Assembly (NCBI GenBank): GCA_902786815.1
Contig: CADADV010000007.1
Span: 40,684 to 104,683 of the forward strand
DNA: 64,000 nucleotides
Direction: 5' to 3'
Source of the DNA: an uncultured Eubacteriales bacterium
Lineage (GTDB): Bacteria > Bacillota > Clostridia > Peptostreptococcales > Anaerovoracaceae
In this document: one piece after another, positions 31,345-39,688 of the stretch
How the letters are laid out: each line of letters starts with the position of its first letter
How positions within the stretch are numbered: position 1 is the stretch's first letter
The notes under the pieces: model-generated
Databases searched by the model: none
What the model was told of the DNA's origin: nothing
What the model saw: the letters and a program-made list of their open reading frames with translations, nothing else
Program-made: the position numbers and the translations under genes

Positions 31345-32144
31345 TCCCTTCCTTCACATTTGTCGATATACTTCTGCACGTATGCATCGATTTCTGCAAA
31401 GTCAATAAAGCAGTCCTCAAAGATACTGACGGGAACCTTGTCGCTGAACGTATAAAAATGTATTTGTGCGTTTCCTTCTGCATCTTCGAACAGAATGACT
31501 GTGATGCTTTTGTTGTCGTAATTCACCGCCCAGTATTCGGGCACGCCGGCGTCGCGGTATTTGAGCATCTTTTCATTCATCTTCGATTCGCTGTTCGACG
31601 GGGACAGGATCTCAACAACCAGATCCGGCGCGCCGGTCATCCGCTTCAGTCCCAAAACCTGCGGATCGCAGATGACGAACACATCCGGCTGCACCATGGT
31701 CTTATTGCTGTCCGGATCCAGTTTGAAATCCGTAGCGGCCATGCCGGCCATGCAGTCTCCGCCCTTTTTATCGATATGTGATTTCAGCCTCACAAAGATT
31801 TCACCCGCAATGACCTGATGTATGGGCGTCGGCGCCGCTAAATAATAGAGTTTCCCGTCGATCAGTTCCACCCGGACTTTCTCCGGGATCTTTTCCACAT
31901 CCTCGATGGTGTATTCCCCCTGCTTTTTCTGACCGGCATAATACTCGAACGCCGCCTCGCGCATTTCAATGGCGCCCACCGAAAAGAACGCCTCCAGCGC
32001 AGCCATAGTGTCGTAGCGCGGCGTCTTCACATAGCCGCCGAATATCTTTTTGACCGTACCAAGAGATACCCCGGAGCCCTTCGCGATCATTTCATAGGAA
32101 AGTCCCATTTCTTCTTTGATAAACCTCATATCTTCGATTTTCAT
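31341..32144 (-). CDS. Uma2 family endonuclease with N-terminal helix-turn-helix
   Basis: A 267-residue protein. Residues 1-55 form a HTH domain of the Xre/Cro kind (LSYEMIAKGSGVSLGTVKKIF). Residues about 75-260 are a Uma2/DUF820 domain with a PD-(D/E)XK nuclease core: VELIDGKLYYL, the catalytic Asp in MVQPDVFVI, and DLVVEILSPSN, where Glu-x-Leu is the active site pattern. Whether it cuts DNA in the cell is unknown. GGGAGG precedes the ATG. A homologue with the same layout lies at 32806-33681, on the other side of a repeat-protein gene. Confidence 0.85.
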   Translation of the reverse strand: MKIEDMRFIKEEMGLSYEMIAKGSGVSLGTVKKIFGGYVKTPRYDTMAALEAFFSVGAIEMREAAFEYYAGQKKQGEYTIEDVEKIPEKVRVELIDGKLYYLAAPTPIHQVIAGEIFVRLKSHIDKKGGDCMAGMAATDFKLDPDSNKTMVQPDVFVICDPQVLGLKRMTGAPDLVVEILSPSNSESKMNEKMLKYRDAGVPEYWAVNYDNKSITVILFEDAEGNAQIHFYTFSDKVPVSIFEDCFIDFAEIDAYVQKYIDKCEGRD

Positions 32145-32253
32145 CTCAATACCTCCCTTTTTTTATCCATATATTATCCTTTTATTATCCTGATTATATC
32201 TCCTTTCCGTGCCGTAAGTCAAGCATCGATGCATTGTTTTGCAGTCCTTTGTA

Positions 32254-32282
32254 TTGATTTGCATTCTTTGATGCAATATAAT
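32254..32282 (+). promoter_or_regulatory. Consensus-like promoter of the helical-repeat protein
   Basis: TTGATT at 32254-32259, a 17-base spacer and TATAAT at 32277-32282. The palindrome GCATCGATGC lies upstream at about 32223-32232, and GCATTCTTTGATGC spans the spacer, so a repressor site is possible. Confidence 0.7.
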
Positions 32283-32320
32283 ATAAGCATCAATTTTCTG
32301 ATAATGAAAGGAGAATACAC

Positions 32321-32743
32321 ATGGGTTTACTTGACAATCTGAAAGACAAAGTTGATGAAGTTCTGGAAAAGACGGACATCGACGATAAAATCAAAGAAAA
32401 AGCTGACGAAGTTCTGGAAAAGACGGATATCGATGATAAGATCATCGCAGGCGCAAAGGGTCTGAAGGATAAGGCCGGCGATGCGCTGGACAAGACGGAT
32501 CTCGACGATGACATCAAGGGCAAGGTAAAGGATCTGGTGGACAAAGCCGATGACGTCGTCGATACTGCGCTCGAGAAGACAAGCGTTGATGACAAGCTCA
32601 AAGAAAAGGTTGACGGTGTTCTGGAGAAGACAAACTTTGACGAAAAGATCAAAGAAAAAGCGGACGAAGTACTTGGCAAGAAAGACGTCGTCGAAAAAGC
32701 CGAAGAAATCGTTGAAGAAAAAGTCGAAGAGCCAAAAGAATAA
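32321..32743 (+). CDS. Charged amphipathic helical-repeat protein (LEA/CsbD-like)
   Basis: A 140-residue, highly charged protein without Cys or Trp, built of imperfect 19-25-residue repeats around (K)EKADEVLEKTDIDDKI. The pattern predicts long amphipathic helices as in LEA-like or plasma-membrane-stress proteins. There is no signal or membrane segment. The promoter is close to consensus, AAAGGAG precedes the ATG and a strong terminator follows, so expression may be high. It is enclosed by two Uma2 nuclease genes on the opposite strand. Confidence 0.75.
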   Translation: MGLLDNLKDKVDEVLEKTDIDDKIKEKADEVLEKTDIDDKIIAGAKGLKDKAGDALDKTDLDDDIKGKVKDLVDKADDVVDTALEKTSVDDKLKEKVDGVLEKTNFDEKIKEKADEVLGKKDVVEKAEEIVEEKVEEPKE

Positions 32744-32765
32744 TCATACGCAACAGACACATCAA

Positions 32766-32794
32766 AAGACCCCTGCCGCGCGGCAGGGGTTTTG
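32766..32794. terminator. Bidirectional intrinsic terminator
   Basis: CCCCTGCCGC and GCGGCAGGGG form a perfect stem at about 32770-32789, with AAAAGA on the left and TTTTG on the right. It separates the helical-repeat gene from the converging Uma2 gene. Confidence 0.88.
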
Positions 32795-32805
32795 TATTGC
32801 ACTGT

Positions 32806-33681
32806 TCATTCCTTGTCAAGGTTCTGCCGCGCAAGTCTTTCGCGGATCGAAGGGAAATCAATGCTGCATTTGCCCTCTGAAAGACGGACCGGAACTTTGT
32901 CATCAAAGGTATAATGGACCGCTGTTTCATCTCCGGCAAAATCATAGACCGTCACTGTCATCAGCTCCGGATCCACGATCCAGTACTCCTTGCATCCCGC
33001 ATTCCAGTATTTGTTCAGCTTGATCAGCAGATCTCTCCTTCGCGTGGTCGGCGAGAGAACTTCCAATACGAAATCCGGCGCGCCGTAGATGCATCGTTTG
33101 ATGGCCTTATCCATATCGCAGAGTACGACCACATCCGGTTCGACCATCGTCTTGTCATCCATATCAAGCTGAACATCCACCGGAGAAATATACACCTCAC
33201 AACCCTCCTCCTCAAAGGCGTCCATGCAGAGCAGAAACTGATATGCAATTTGAAGCGCAACCGTCTGATGAGCCAAACCCGGAGACGTCATGTTGTAGAG
33301 CACGCCATCGATCAGTTCCGCTCTCGCATCATCCGGTAATTCGTAATAATCCTTCAGTGTGAACTGCCCCTGCCGTTTTTCATCGGCGCCTTCCGGAAGT
33401 TCCGGCCGGTATTTGTACGCCACCTCTCTAAGACGGGCATCCTCGTCACTGCCCAGGTCATCCGCAAACGCATAAGATACGCCTTTCTCTTTGTGCTCCG
33501 GCCTGCCCCAGCCGGCCTTGAGCACCGCTTCGAGCGCCAATATTGTCTCCCGCCTGGGCGCTTTCGTCACATTCCCGAAAATCTTCTGAACAGTGCCGAG
33601 CGGGACCCCTGATAAATCCGCCAGCTGCTTGTTGCTGAAGCCGAGCGCGCGTTTCCGCTCTTTCATCTCCTCAATCGTCAT
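32806..33681 (-). CDS. Uma2 family endonuclease with N-terminal helix-turn-helix (second copy)
   Basis: About 291 residues with the same plan as the Uma2 protein at 31341: N-terminal HTH (GFSNKQLADLSGVPLGTVQKIF), a linker, and a Uma2 PD-(D/E)XK domain (AELIDGVLYNMTSP, catalytic Asp in MVEPDVVVL, FVLEVLSPTTRRRD). I start at MTIEEMKERK because AAAGGAG lies 10 bases upstream. The two copies are clearly diverged paralogues. HTH fusion suggests these enzymes bind defined DNA or regulate their own expression. Confidence 0.83.
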   Translation of the reverse strand: MTIEEMKERKRALGFSNKQLADLSGVPLGTVQKIFGNVTKAPRRETILALEAVLKAGWGRPEHKEKGVSYAFADDLGSDEDARLREVAYKYRPELPEGADEKRQGQFTLKDYYELPDDARAELIDGVLYNMTSPGLAHQTVALQIAYQFLLCMDAFEEEGCEVYISPVDVQLDMDDKTMVEPDVVVLCDMDKAIKRCIYGAPDFVLEVLSPTTRRRDLLIKLNKYWNAGCKEYWIVDPELMTVTVYDFAGDETAVHYTFDDKVPVRLSEGKCSIDFPSIRERLARQNLDKE

Positions 33682-33791
33682 CTCTGATAATCTCCTTTCC
33701 AATACTTCTTATCTACTTCTTATTTACTTCTTGTGCGTAATCATACCATAATCATACCGTTATTTTACCATGTTTTAACCGTTTGGCAAAC

Positions 33792-33842
33792 AAAACCTCC
33801 TTCGCTTGCGCAAAGCCTTACACAATACGAAGAAGGTTTTTC
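33792..33842. terminator. Bidirectional terminator between divergent units
   Basis: AAAACCTCCTTCG and CGAAGAAGGTTTT form 13-bp arms with one wobble or mismatch, around a loop that itself contains GCTTTGCGCAAGC on the minus strand. T-runs flank both sides. It ends the FMN-reductase gene on the minus strand. Confidence 0.7.
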
Positions 33843-33865
33843 ATTACTCAAGTCAGATTGTACTT

Positions 33866-34378
33866 CTACAGATTCTTCGCGAATTCACGAACCTCTGCCA
33901 GCTTGGTCTCGGACTTGTTCTCATCGCCGACTGCAGTGATCACGCCTGCGTCCTCGAGTCCTGTGAATGCCAGATATCCCCTGAACTGCCCCATCGGTCC
34001 GTCATAAACGCCCGGTGATGCAGAGCTGAGGAGCATTGCTGCCTTTGTAGCCTTTGGCGGCTGCCCGATGCAGTAGATTCTCTGGATCGCGGCCTGCATC
34101 TGTGCCGTCAGTGTGAAATAATAGATCGGTGATGCGAAGACTACCATATCGCAGTCTTTGTATGCAGGGAGCACTTTCTCCCAGTCGTCTTTCTGGACGC
34201 ACTGACCCTCGCCCTTGGTGTGGCAGTATTCGCAGCCCATGCATCCCGAGATCTTCATCTTTCCTACCTGAAGTACTTCCACTTCATGGCCTGCCTCCTG
34301 CGCGCCTTCTACAAAAGCGTCGACCATAGCGGACGTGTTTTCCTTTCTTGGACTTCCATTCAAAACTGTGATTTTCAT
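33866..34378 (-). CDS. Flavodoxin-like NAD(P)H-dependent FMN reductase
   Basis: A 170-residue paralogue of the 23210 flavoprotein. FMN loop KITVLNGSPRKENTSA, Cys-containing SGCMGCEYCHTKGEGQC at about 44-60 (possible iron-sulfur ligands), and FASPIYYFTLTAQMQ. Likely a cytosolic electron-transfer or quinone/disulfide reductase; the partner is unknown. GGAGGAAC precedes the ATG. It is divergent from the hydrogenase operon and shares its upstream region. Confidence 0.87.
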   Translation of the reverse strand: MKITVLNGSPRKENTSAMVDAFVEGAQEAGHEVEVLQVGKMKISGCMGCEYCHTKGEGQCVQKDDWEKVLPAYKDCDMVVFASPIYYFTLTAQMQAAIQRIYCIGQPPKATKAAMLLSSASPGVYDGPMGQFRGYLAFTGLEDAGVITAVGDENKSETKLAEVREFAKNL

Positions 34379-34580
34379 TATTGTTCCTCCTCTCTACTAA
34401 CTTAAACGTAATTTTATCATATTTCTTTTGTTTGATTCAAAACCCGTTCCGAAGTTCATGCCGAACGCAAACTAGTTATTTTTAGTACCTTTTTCAGTTG
34501 CATTATCCCACGCAAAAAAGCAGTTATTCAACTACTTTGCGATTCTGTTTTCTGTAACCGTTTTCATTGTAACGAAGTTC
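34379..34580. other. AT-rich intergenic region upstream of the hydrogenase operon
   Basis: About 200 bases with no open frame or clear hairpin. It should hold the minus-strand promoter for the FMN reductase. The hydrogenase promoter and Rex-like site follow downstream. Confidence 0.45.
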
Positions 34581-34609
34581 TTGAAATACCATATAGCAAT
34601 ATGTATATT
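34581..34609 (+). promoter_or_regulatory. Hydrogenase operon promoter
   Basis: TTGAAA at 34581-34586, a 17-base spacer and TATATT at 34604-34609, predicting a start near 34616. Confidence 0.65.
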
Positions 34610-34622
34610 TACATTATTCAGT

Positions 34623-34640
34623 TAGTTAAAGCGTTAACTT
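34623..34640 (+). promoter_or_regulatory. Rex-like operator
   Basis: GTTAA-AGCG-TTAAC at 34625-34638 matches the core of the Rex consensus TTGTTAA-N4-TTAACAA. It sits about 10 bases after the predicted start of the hydrogenase transcript, a repressing position. Rex senses the NADH/NAD+ ratio and is known to control hydrogenase and fermentation genes in Clostridia. Confidence 0.65.
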
Positions 34641-34678
34641 TTTTCACATCTTATGTTTTGAAATGAGGTAAATACAGA

Positions 34679-36532
34679 ATGAGCAGATTGGAATTCAAAC
34701 AGAAAAGCCAGGCTCAGAAGGAAGTGGAAGCTCTGTACGGAGATATCCAGCGCAGAGTCATCGCCAGCCCTCCGAGCCAGTGCCAGGTAGACATGACTTG
34801 TTCGTTCCTGAAGCTGTGCCAGGCACAGTCCTGCGGCAAGTGTGTCCCCTGCAGAGTCGGCGTCTATCAGATGATCCAGATCCTGGAGAACATCCTGGAC
34901 ATCGACACAGACAGTTCAACCGATGATCTGGTGCTTTTGCAGAAGACGGCGGAAACGGTCCGTGATTCTTCGGACTGCGCCATTGGGTGGGAGACCGCGG
35001 AAATCGTTCTCAAATCCCTGCAGAGTTTCAGTGAGGACTACATGTCCCACATCGAGAGAAAGCGCTGTTCCGACAGCGTCACAGACCTGAGAAACACGGT
35101 TCCATGTGTTTCCAAGTGCCCTGCAGAAGTCGACATCCCGGGTTACATTTCCCTGATCAAGGCCGGAAGATATGACGACGCCGTCAAGCTGATCCGAAAG
35201 GACAACCCGTTCCCGACCGTGTGCGCGCTGATCTGCGAGCATCCGTGCGAGGGCCACTGCAGAAGAAACATTCTGGACGCCTCCATCAACATCAGAGGTC
35301 TCAAGATGTTTGCCGTGGACAACTGCTCAGACGTTGTTCCGATTCCTGAGATCAGAGAGAACACCGGCAAGAAGATCGCCATCATCGGCGGCGGCCCGAG
35401 CGGACTGACCGCGGCGTATTACCTGTCACTGATGGGACACAAGTGCAAGATTTTCGAGCGCAGAGCACAGCTGGGCGGCATGCTCCGTTACGGCATCCCG
35501 AGCTACCGTCTGCCGCGTCACAGACTGGACTGGGACATCAAGTCCATCCTGTCCGCCGGCATCGATGTTGAGCTCAACGCGGATATCAATACAGAAAAAG
35601 CAGTCAATAAACTGATGAACGAATACGACGCTGTCTACGTTGCCATCGGCGCCCACAACTACAAGATGATCGGCATCGAAGGCGAAGAGAGCAAAGGCGT
35701 CATCTCCGCGGTAGACATGCTCCGCGGCATCGGCGATGAGAAGATGCCGGACTTCAAAGGAAAGAGAGTCGTCGTAGTCGGCGGCGGAAACGTGGCCATG
35801 GACGTGGCTCGTACCGCAATGCGTCTGGGCGCGGCCCATGTGGACATCGCTTACAGAAGACGTAAGATCGACATGACTGCGCTGCCTGAGGAGATCGACG
35901 GCGCCATCGCAGAAGGCTGCCGTCTGCTGGAGCTGCGGACCCCTGTCAGAATCGAACATGACGATGACGGCAACGTCAAGGCGCTGGTCGTGCAGCCGCA
36001 GAAAGTCGGCCCGTACGATTCCTCCGGACGTCCGAAATCCTTCCCGGCGCAGAAGGACGAACAGGTTCTCGAATGCGACATCGTCGTCGGCGCCATCGGA
36101 CAGGAAATCGACTCTGAAGTCTTCGAAAAAGCCGGCGTCTCCGTACTGTGGAAGAAACTGAATACCGACGAATCCATGGCCGTGGAAGGCATGGAAGGCG
36201 TCTTCGCCGGCGGCGACAGCGTAACCGGTCCTTCTACCGTCATCAACGCCATCGCCCAGGGCAGAGTCGCTGCAGCAAACATCGACAACTACCTCGGCTA
36301 CAACCATGAAATCAAAGTCGAACTCGATATACCGGAACCGGATCTGAAGGACTACATCCAGTGCGGAAGATCCGAGCTCACAAGCCGTTATCCTGACGAG
36401 AGAAACCACGACTTCGACGGATTCGAAAACGGACTCCTGCTCGAAGAAGCGATCCAGGAAGCCGGCCGCTGCCTGCGGTGTGACTGCAACAATCTCGGCG
36501 CATTCAGAGGAGGGAGGCACACATCATGGTAA
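34679..36532 (+). CDS. NuoF-tail/GltD-like flavoprotein, electron partner of the hydrogenase
   Basis: A 617-residue fusion. Residues about 35-115 resemble the C-terminal iron-sulfur part of NuoF/HydB (AQSCGKCVPCRVGVYQMI). The rest is a GltD/NfnB-type NAD(P)H oxidoreductase: N-terminal cysteine clusters (CVSKCPAEVDIPGY, CEHPCEGHCRRN), an FAD-binding IIGGGPSGLTAAYY, an NAD(P)-binding VVVGGGNVAMDVARTA and a C-terminal CLRCDCN. It probably links NAD(P)H to HydA. The pairing of HydA with a glutamate-synthase-like subunit resembles group A2 [FeFe]-hydrogenases as I recall that classification. Its stop overlaps hydA by 7 bases. Confidence 0.85.
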   Translation: MSRLEFKQKSQAQKEVEALYGDIQRRVIASPPSQCQVDMTCSFLKLCQAQSCGKCVPCRVGVYQMIQILENILDIDTDSSTDDLVLLQKTAETVRDSSDCAIGWETAEIVLKSLQSFSEDYMSHIERKRCSDSVTDLRNTVPCVSKCPAEVDIPGYISLIKAGRYDDAVKLIRKDNPFPTVCALICEHPCEGHCRRNILDASINIRGLKMFAVDNCSDVVPIPEIRENTGKKIAIIGGGPSGLTAAYYLSLMGHKCKIFERRAQLGGMLRYGIPSYRLPRHRLDWDIKSILSAGIDVELNADINTEKAVNKLMNEYDAVYVAIGAHNYKMIGIEGEESKGVISAVDMLRGIGDEKMPDFKGKRVVVVGGGNVAMDVARTAMRLGAAHVDIAYRRRKIDMTALPEEIDGAIAEGCRLLELRTPVRIEHDDDGNVKALVVQPQKVGPYDSSGRPKSFPAQKDEQVLECDIVVGAIGQEIDSEVFEKAGVSVLWKKLNTDESMAVEGMEGVFAGGDSVTGPSTVINAIAQGRVAAANIDNYLGYNHEIKVELDIPEPDLKDYIQCGRSELTSRYPDERNHDFDGFENGLLLEEAIQEAGRCLRCDCNNLGAFRGGRHTSW

Positions 36533-38244
36533 ACATTACGATCAACGGAAGAAAAACTTCAGTGCAGCAAGGAACCACGATCCTGAACGCTGCGAAATCC
36601 GTCGGTGTGGAGATCCCCCACATCTGCTACTGGGAAGGTCTCAACGACATCGGCGCCTGCCGCATCTGTGTTGTAGAACTCGAAGGAAAGGACAAGCTCG
36701 TTTCCTCATGTAATACAGAAGTCGAAGAAGGCATGGTCATCTACACCAACAGCCCGCGCGTCAGACAGGCGAGAAAGATCAACATCCAGCTTGTGCTGGC
36801 AGAGCATGACTGCAAATGCGCATCCTGCCCGAGAAGCGGCAACTGCGCGCTGCAGAGCATCGCCAGAGACCTGGGCGTGGTCGGCACCTCCTACGTGGAG
36901 AACGCCGACGACTACCGCTGGGACGACTCCTTCCCACTCATCCGGAATGCCGCCAAGTGCGTGACCTGCCTGCGCTGCGTACAGGTCTGCGACAAGATCC
37001 AGAACATGAACGTATGGGAAAAACTCGGGTCCTCCTTCAGGACTACAGTCGGCGTGACTGACGGCGTGCCGATCCGGAACGCCAACTGCAGCCTTTGCGG
37101 TCAGTGCATCACCCACTGCCCGGTCGGCGCGCTCAGCGAAAGAAACGATACGGACAAAGTCCTCGACGCGCTGGCAGATCCGGAGACCATCACCATGGTC
37201 CAGTTCGCGCCGGCCGTCCGCGTCGCATGGGGCGAGAAGATCGGCATGAACCGCGTGGAGCAGACAACGGGCAAACTGGTTGCCGCTCTGAAGCAGATCG
37301 GCTTCGACTACGTCTTCGATACTGTCTACACTGCGGACATGACCATCATGGAGGAAGGCAGCGAACTGATCGACCGCATCGGACATAAGGACGATCACCC
37401 GTGGCCGATGTTCACCTCCTGCTGTCCGGGCTGGCTGCGGTTCGTGCAGCTCGAATATCCGGAACTCATTCCGAATCTTTCGACTGCAAAATCACCCCAG
37501 CAGATGTTCGGCGCCATCGCTAAGACATACATGGCCGAAAAACTCGGCGTGGATCCCGCGAAGATCTGCTGTGTATCCATCATGCCTTGTACAGCCAAGA
37601 AGTACGAGTGTGATGAGCACACTCTCCGCGATTCCGGATTCAAGGACGTGGATGTTGTCCTGACGACCCGCGAACTGGATAATCTGATTTCCATGGACGG
37701 CATCAAAGCAGCCCAGCTTCCGGAAGCGCCATTTGACGATTTCTTCGGCGAAGGAACCGGCGCGGGCGTCATCTTCGGCGCCACCGGCGGCGTTATGGAA
37801 GCGGCTCTGCGTTCCGCGTATTTCCTGATCACCGGAGAGAATCCTCCGGTCGACGCGTTCCAGAATGTCCGCGGCATGGACGGCTGGAAAGAAGCCACCT
37901 TCACAGTCGCAGGAATCAAACTGCGCGTGGCCATTGCCAACGGACTGGGCAACACTCGCAAACTGATCGAAGCGATCAAAGCCGGTGAGGCCAGCTACGA
38001 CTTCGTCGAGATCATGGCCTGCCCGGGCGGATGCTCCGGCGGCGGCGGACAGCCGATCCATGACGGAACCGAAATGGCACAGCTCCGCGGAAGCGAGCTC
38101 TACAATATTGACAATACGTTGGACATCCGGTTCTCACATGAGAACCCGACCGTCGCCATGAGTTATGAAGAGTACTTCGGCGCGCCGAATTCAGAAAAGG
38201 CGCACCACCTGCTCCACACAGACGTATCACAGTGGAGGCTCTAA
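36526..38244 (+). CDS. hydA: [FeFe]-hydrogenase catalytic subunit
   Basis: Catalyses reversible H2 oxidation/production at the H-cluster. 572 residues: [2Fe-2S] ligands Cys34, 45, 48 and 62; a His94/Cys98/Cys101/Cys107 cluster; two [4Fe-4S] sets (Cys145-148-151-155 and 188-191-194-198). The H-cluster motifs are L1 TSCCPGW (297-303), L2 MPCTAKKYE (353-361) and L3 MACPGGCSGGGGQP (497-510). Gly replaces the usual Ala in L1 (TSCCPAW). Domain set M3-like. It is translationally coupled to the flavoprotein before and hydG after, pointing to one complex and its maturation. Confidence 0.95.
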   Translation: MVNITINGRKTSVQQGTTILNAAKSVGVEIPHICYWEGLNDIGACRICVVELEGKDKLVSSCNTEVEEGMVIYTNSPRVRQARKINIQLVLAEHDCKCASCPRSGNCALQSIARDLGVVGTSYVENADDYRWDDSFPLIRNAAKCVTCLRCVQVCDKIQNMNVWEKLGSSFRTTVGVTDGVPIRNANCSLCGQCITHCPVGALSERNDTDKVLDALADPETITMVQFAPAVRVAWGEKIGMNRVEQTTGKLVAALKQIGFDYVFDTVYTADMTIMEEGSELIDRIGHKDDHPWPMFTSCCPGWLRFVQLEYPELIPNLSTAKSPQQMFGAIAKTYMAEKLGVDPAKICCVSIMPCTAKKYECDEHTLRDSGFKDVDVVLTTRELDNLISMDGIKAAQLPEAPFDDFFGEGTGAGVIFGATGGVMEAALRSAYFLITGENPPVDAFQNVRGMDGWKEATFTVAGIKLRVAIANGLGNTRKLIEAIKAGEASYDFVEIMACPGGCSGGGGQPIHDGTEMAQLRGSELYNIDNTLDIRFSHENPTVAMSYEEYFGAPNSEKAHHLLHTDVSQWRL

Positions 38245-39683
38245 TGGCTGAATACAACAGCACATCGAAAAAAGCAGAAGAATTCATCAACGACGAAAAG
38301 ATCAAAGCCACGCTTGCTTTTGCGGAGGCTCACAAGGATGACCTGGAACTGATGCAGGTCATCCTTGATAAAGGCAGGGAGTACAAGGGCCTCTCGTACG
38401 CAGAGGCCGCGACCCTGCTCGAATGCGAAGACCCGGATATCATCCGGCAGATCTTCGACCTGGGCAAAGAGATCAAGGAGCATTTCTACGGCAACCGCAT
38501 CGTTATGTTCGCGCCACTCTATCTCTCCAACTACTGCGTGAACGGCTGTGTCTACTGTCCTTACCACGGACAGAACAAAACCATCCCGCGCAAGAAGCTG
38601 ACCCAGGAAGAGATCCGCGAAGAGGTCATCGCTCTGCAGGATATGGGACACAAGCGGCTCGCCATCGAAGCCGGTGAGCACCCTCGCGAAAATCCCATCG
38701 AGTACATCCTGGAGAGCATCAAGACCATCTACAGCATCAAGCACAAGAACGGCGCGATCCGCAGGGTCAATGTCAACATCGCAGCGACCACAGTGGAGAA
38801 TTACAAGAAGCTCAAGGATGCCGGCATCGGCACCTACATCCTGTTCCAGGAAACCTACAACAAGGAGGCTTACGAACAGCTCCATCCGACCGGTCCGAAG
38901 AGCGACTACGCCTACCACACAGAGGCGATGGACCGTGCCATGCAGGCCGGCATCGATGATGTCGGCTGCGGCGTACTCTACGGGCTCAACAATTACAAAT
39001 ACGACTTCGTCGGCATGCTGATGCACGCCCATCACCTGGAGAAGACCTACGGCTGCGGGCCGCACACCATCAGCGTGCCCCGCGTACGTCCTGCTGACGA
39101 TATCGATCCGGACACCTTTGATAACGGTGTGCCTGACGATATCTTCAAACGCATCGTCGCCGTGCTCCGCATCGCAGTTCCGTATACGGGCATGATCATG
39201 TCCACCCGGGAAAGCGCAAAGACCAGACGCGAATGTCTGGAGATCGGCATCACCCAGATCAGCGGCGGCAGCCGGACCAGCGTCGGCGGTTACGGAGATG
39301 AACTGGACGAACAGGGCGGATTCGAATCCGAAGGCACTGCGCAGTTCGATGTAGAAGACCGTCGCACCCTCGCCGAGGTCGTCGACTGGCTCATCGATCT
39401 TGGCTACGTGCCGAGTTTCTGCACCGCCTGCTACCGGGAAGGTCGCACCGGCGACCGCTTCATGAGCCTGCTCAAGTCGGGCCAGATCGCCAACTGCTGC
39501 CAGCCTAACGCCATGATGACACTCAAGGAGTTCCTCATGGACTACGCAGGCGAGGAGACCCGCGCCAAAGGCGACGCCCTGATCGAGGAGAAACTGTCAC
39601 TGATCCCCAACGAGAAGGTTCGCGAGATCTGCCGGCAGCGCCTCGCAGCGATCGAAGCCGGCGAACGGGACTTCCGGTTCTAA
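38244..39683 (+). CDS. hydG: [FeFe]-hydrogenase H-cluster maturase HydG (radical SAM)
   Basis: Cleaves tyrosine to supply the CO and CN ligands of the H-cluster. About 479 residues. The SAM cluster motif is NYCVNGCVYCPYHG (CxxxCxxC). The C-terminal auxiliary cluster ligands are in CTACYREGRTGDRF and ANCCQPNAM. The start overlaps the hydA stop by one base (TAATG), with GGAGG upstream. The other maturases follow after an inserted kinase gene. Confidence 0.95.
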   Translation: MAEYNSTSKKAEEFINDEKIKATLAFAEAHKDDLELMQVILDKGREYKGLSYAEAATLLECEDPDIIRQIFDLGKEIKEHFYGNRIVMFAPLYLSNYCVNGCVYCPYHGQNKTIPRKKLTQEEIREEVIALQDMGHKRLAIEAGEHPRENPIEYILESIKTIYSIKHKNGAIRRVNVNIAATTVENYKKLKDAGIGTYILFQETYNKEAYEQLHPTGPKSDYAYHTEAMDRAMQAGIDDVGCGVLYGLNNYKYDFVGMLMHAHHLEKTYGCGPHTISVPRVRPADDIDPDTFDNGVPDDIFKRIVAVLRIAVPYTGMIMSTRESAKTRRECLEIGITQISGGSRTSVGGYGDELDEQGGFESEGTAQFDVEDRRTLAEVVDWLIDLGYVPSFCTACYREGRTGDRFMSLLKSGQIANCCQPNAMMTLKEFLMDYAGEETRAKGDALIEEKLSLIPNEKVREICRQRLAAIEAGERDFRF

Positions 39684-39688
39684 GATAA

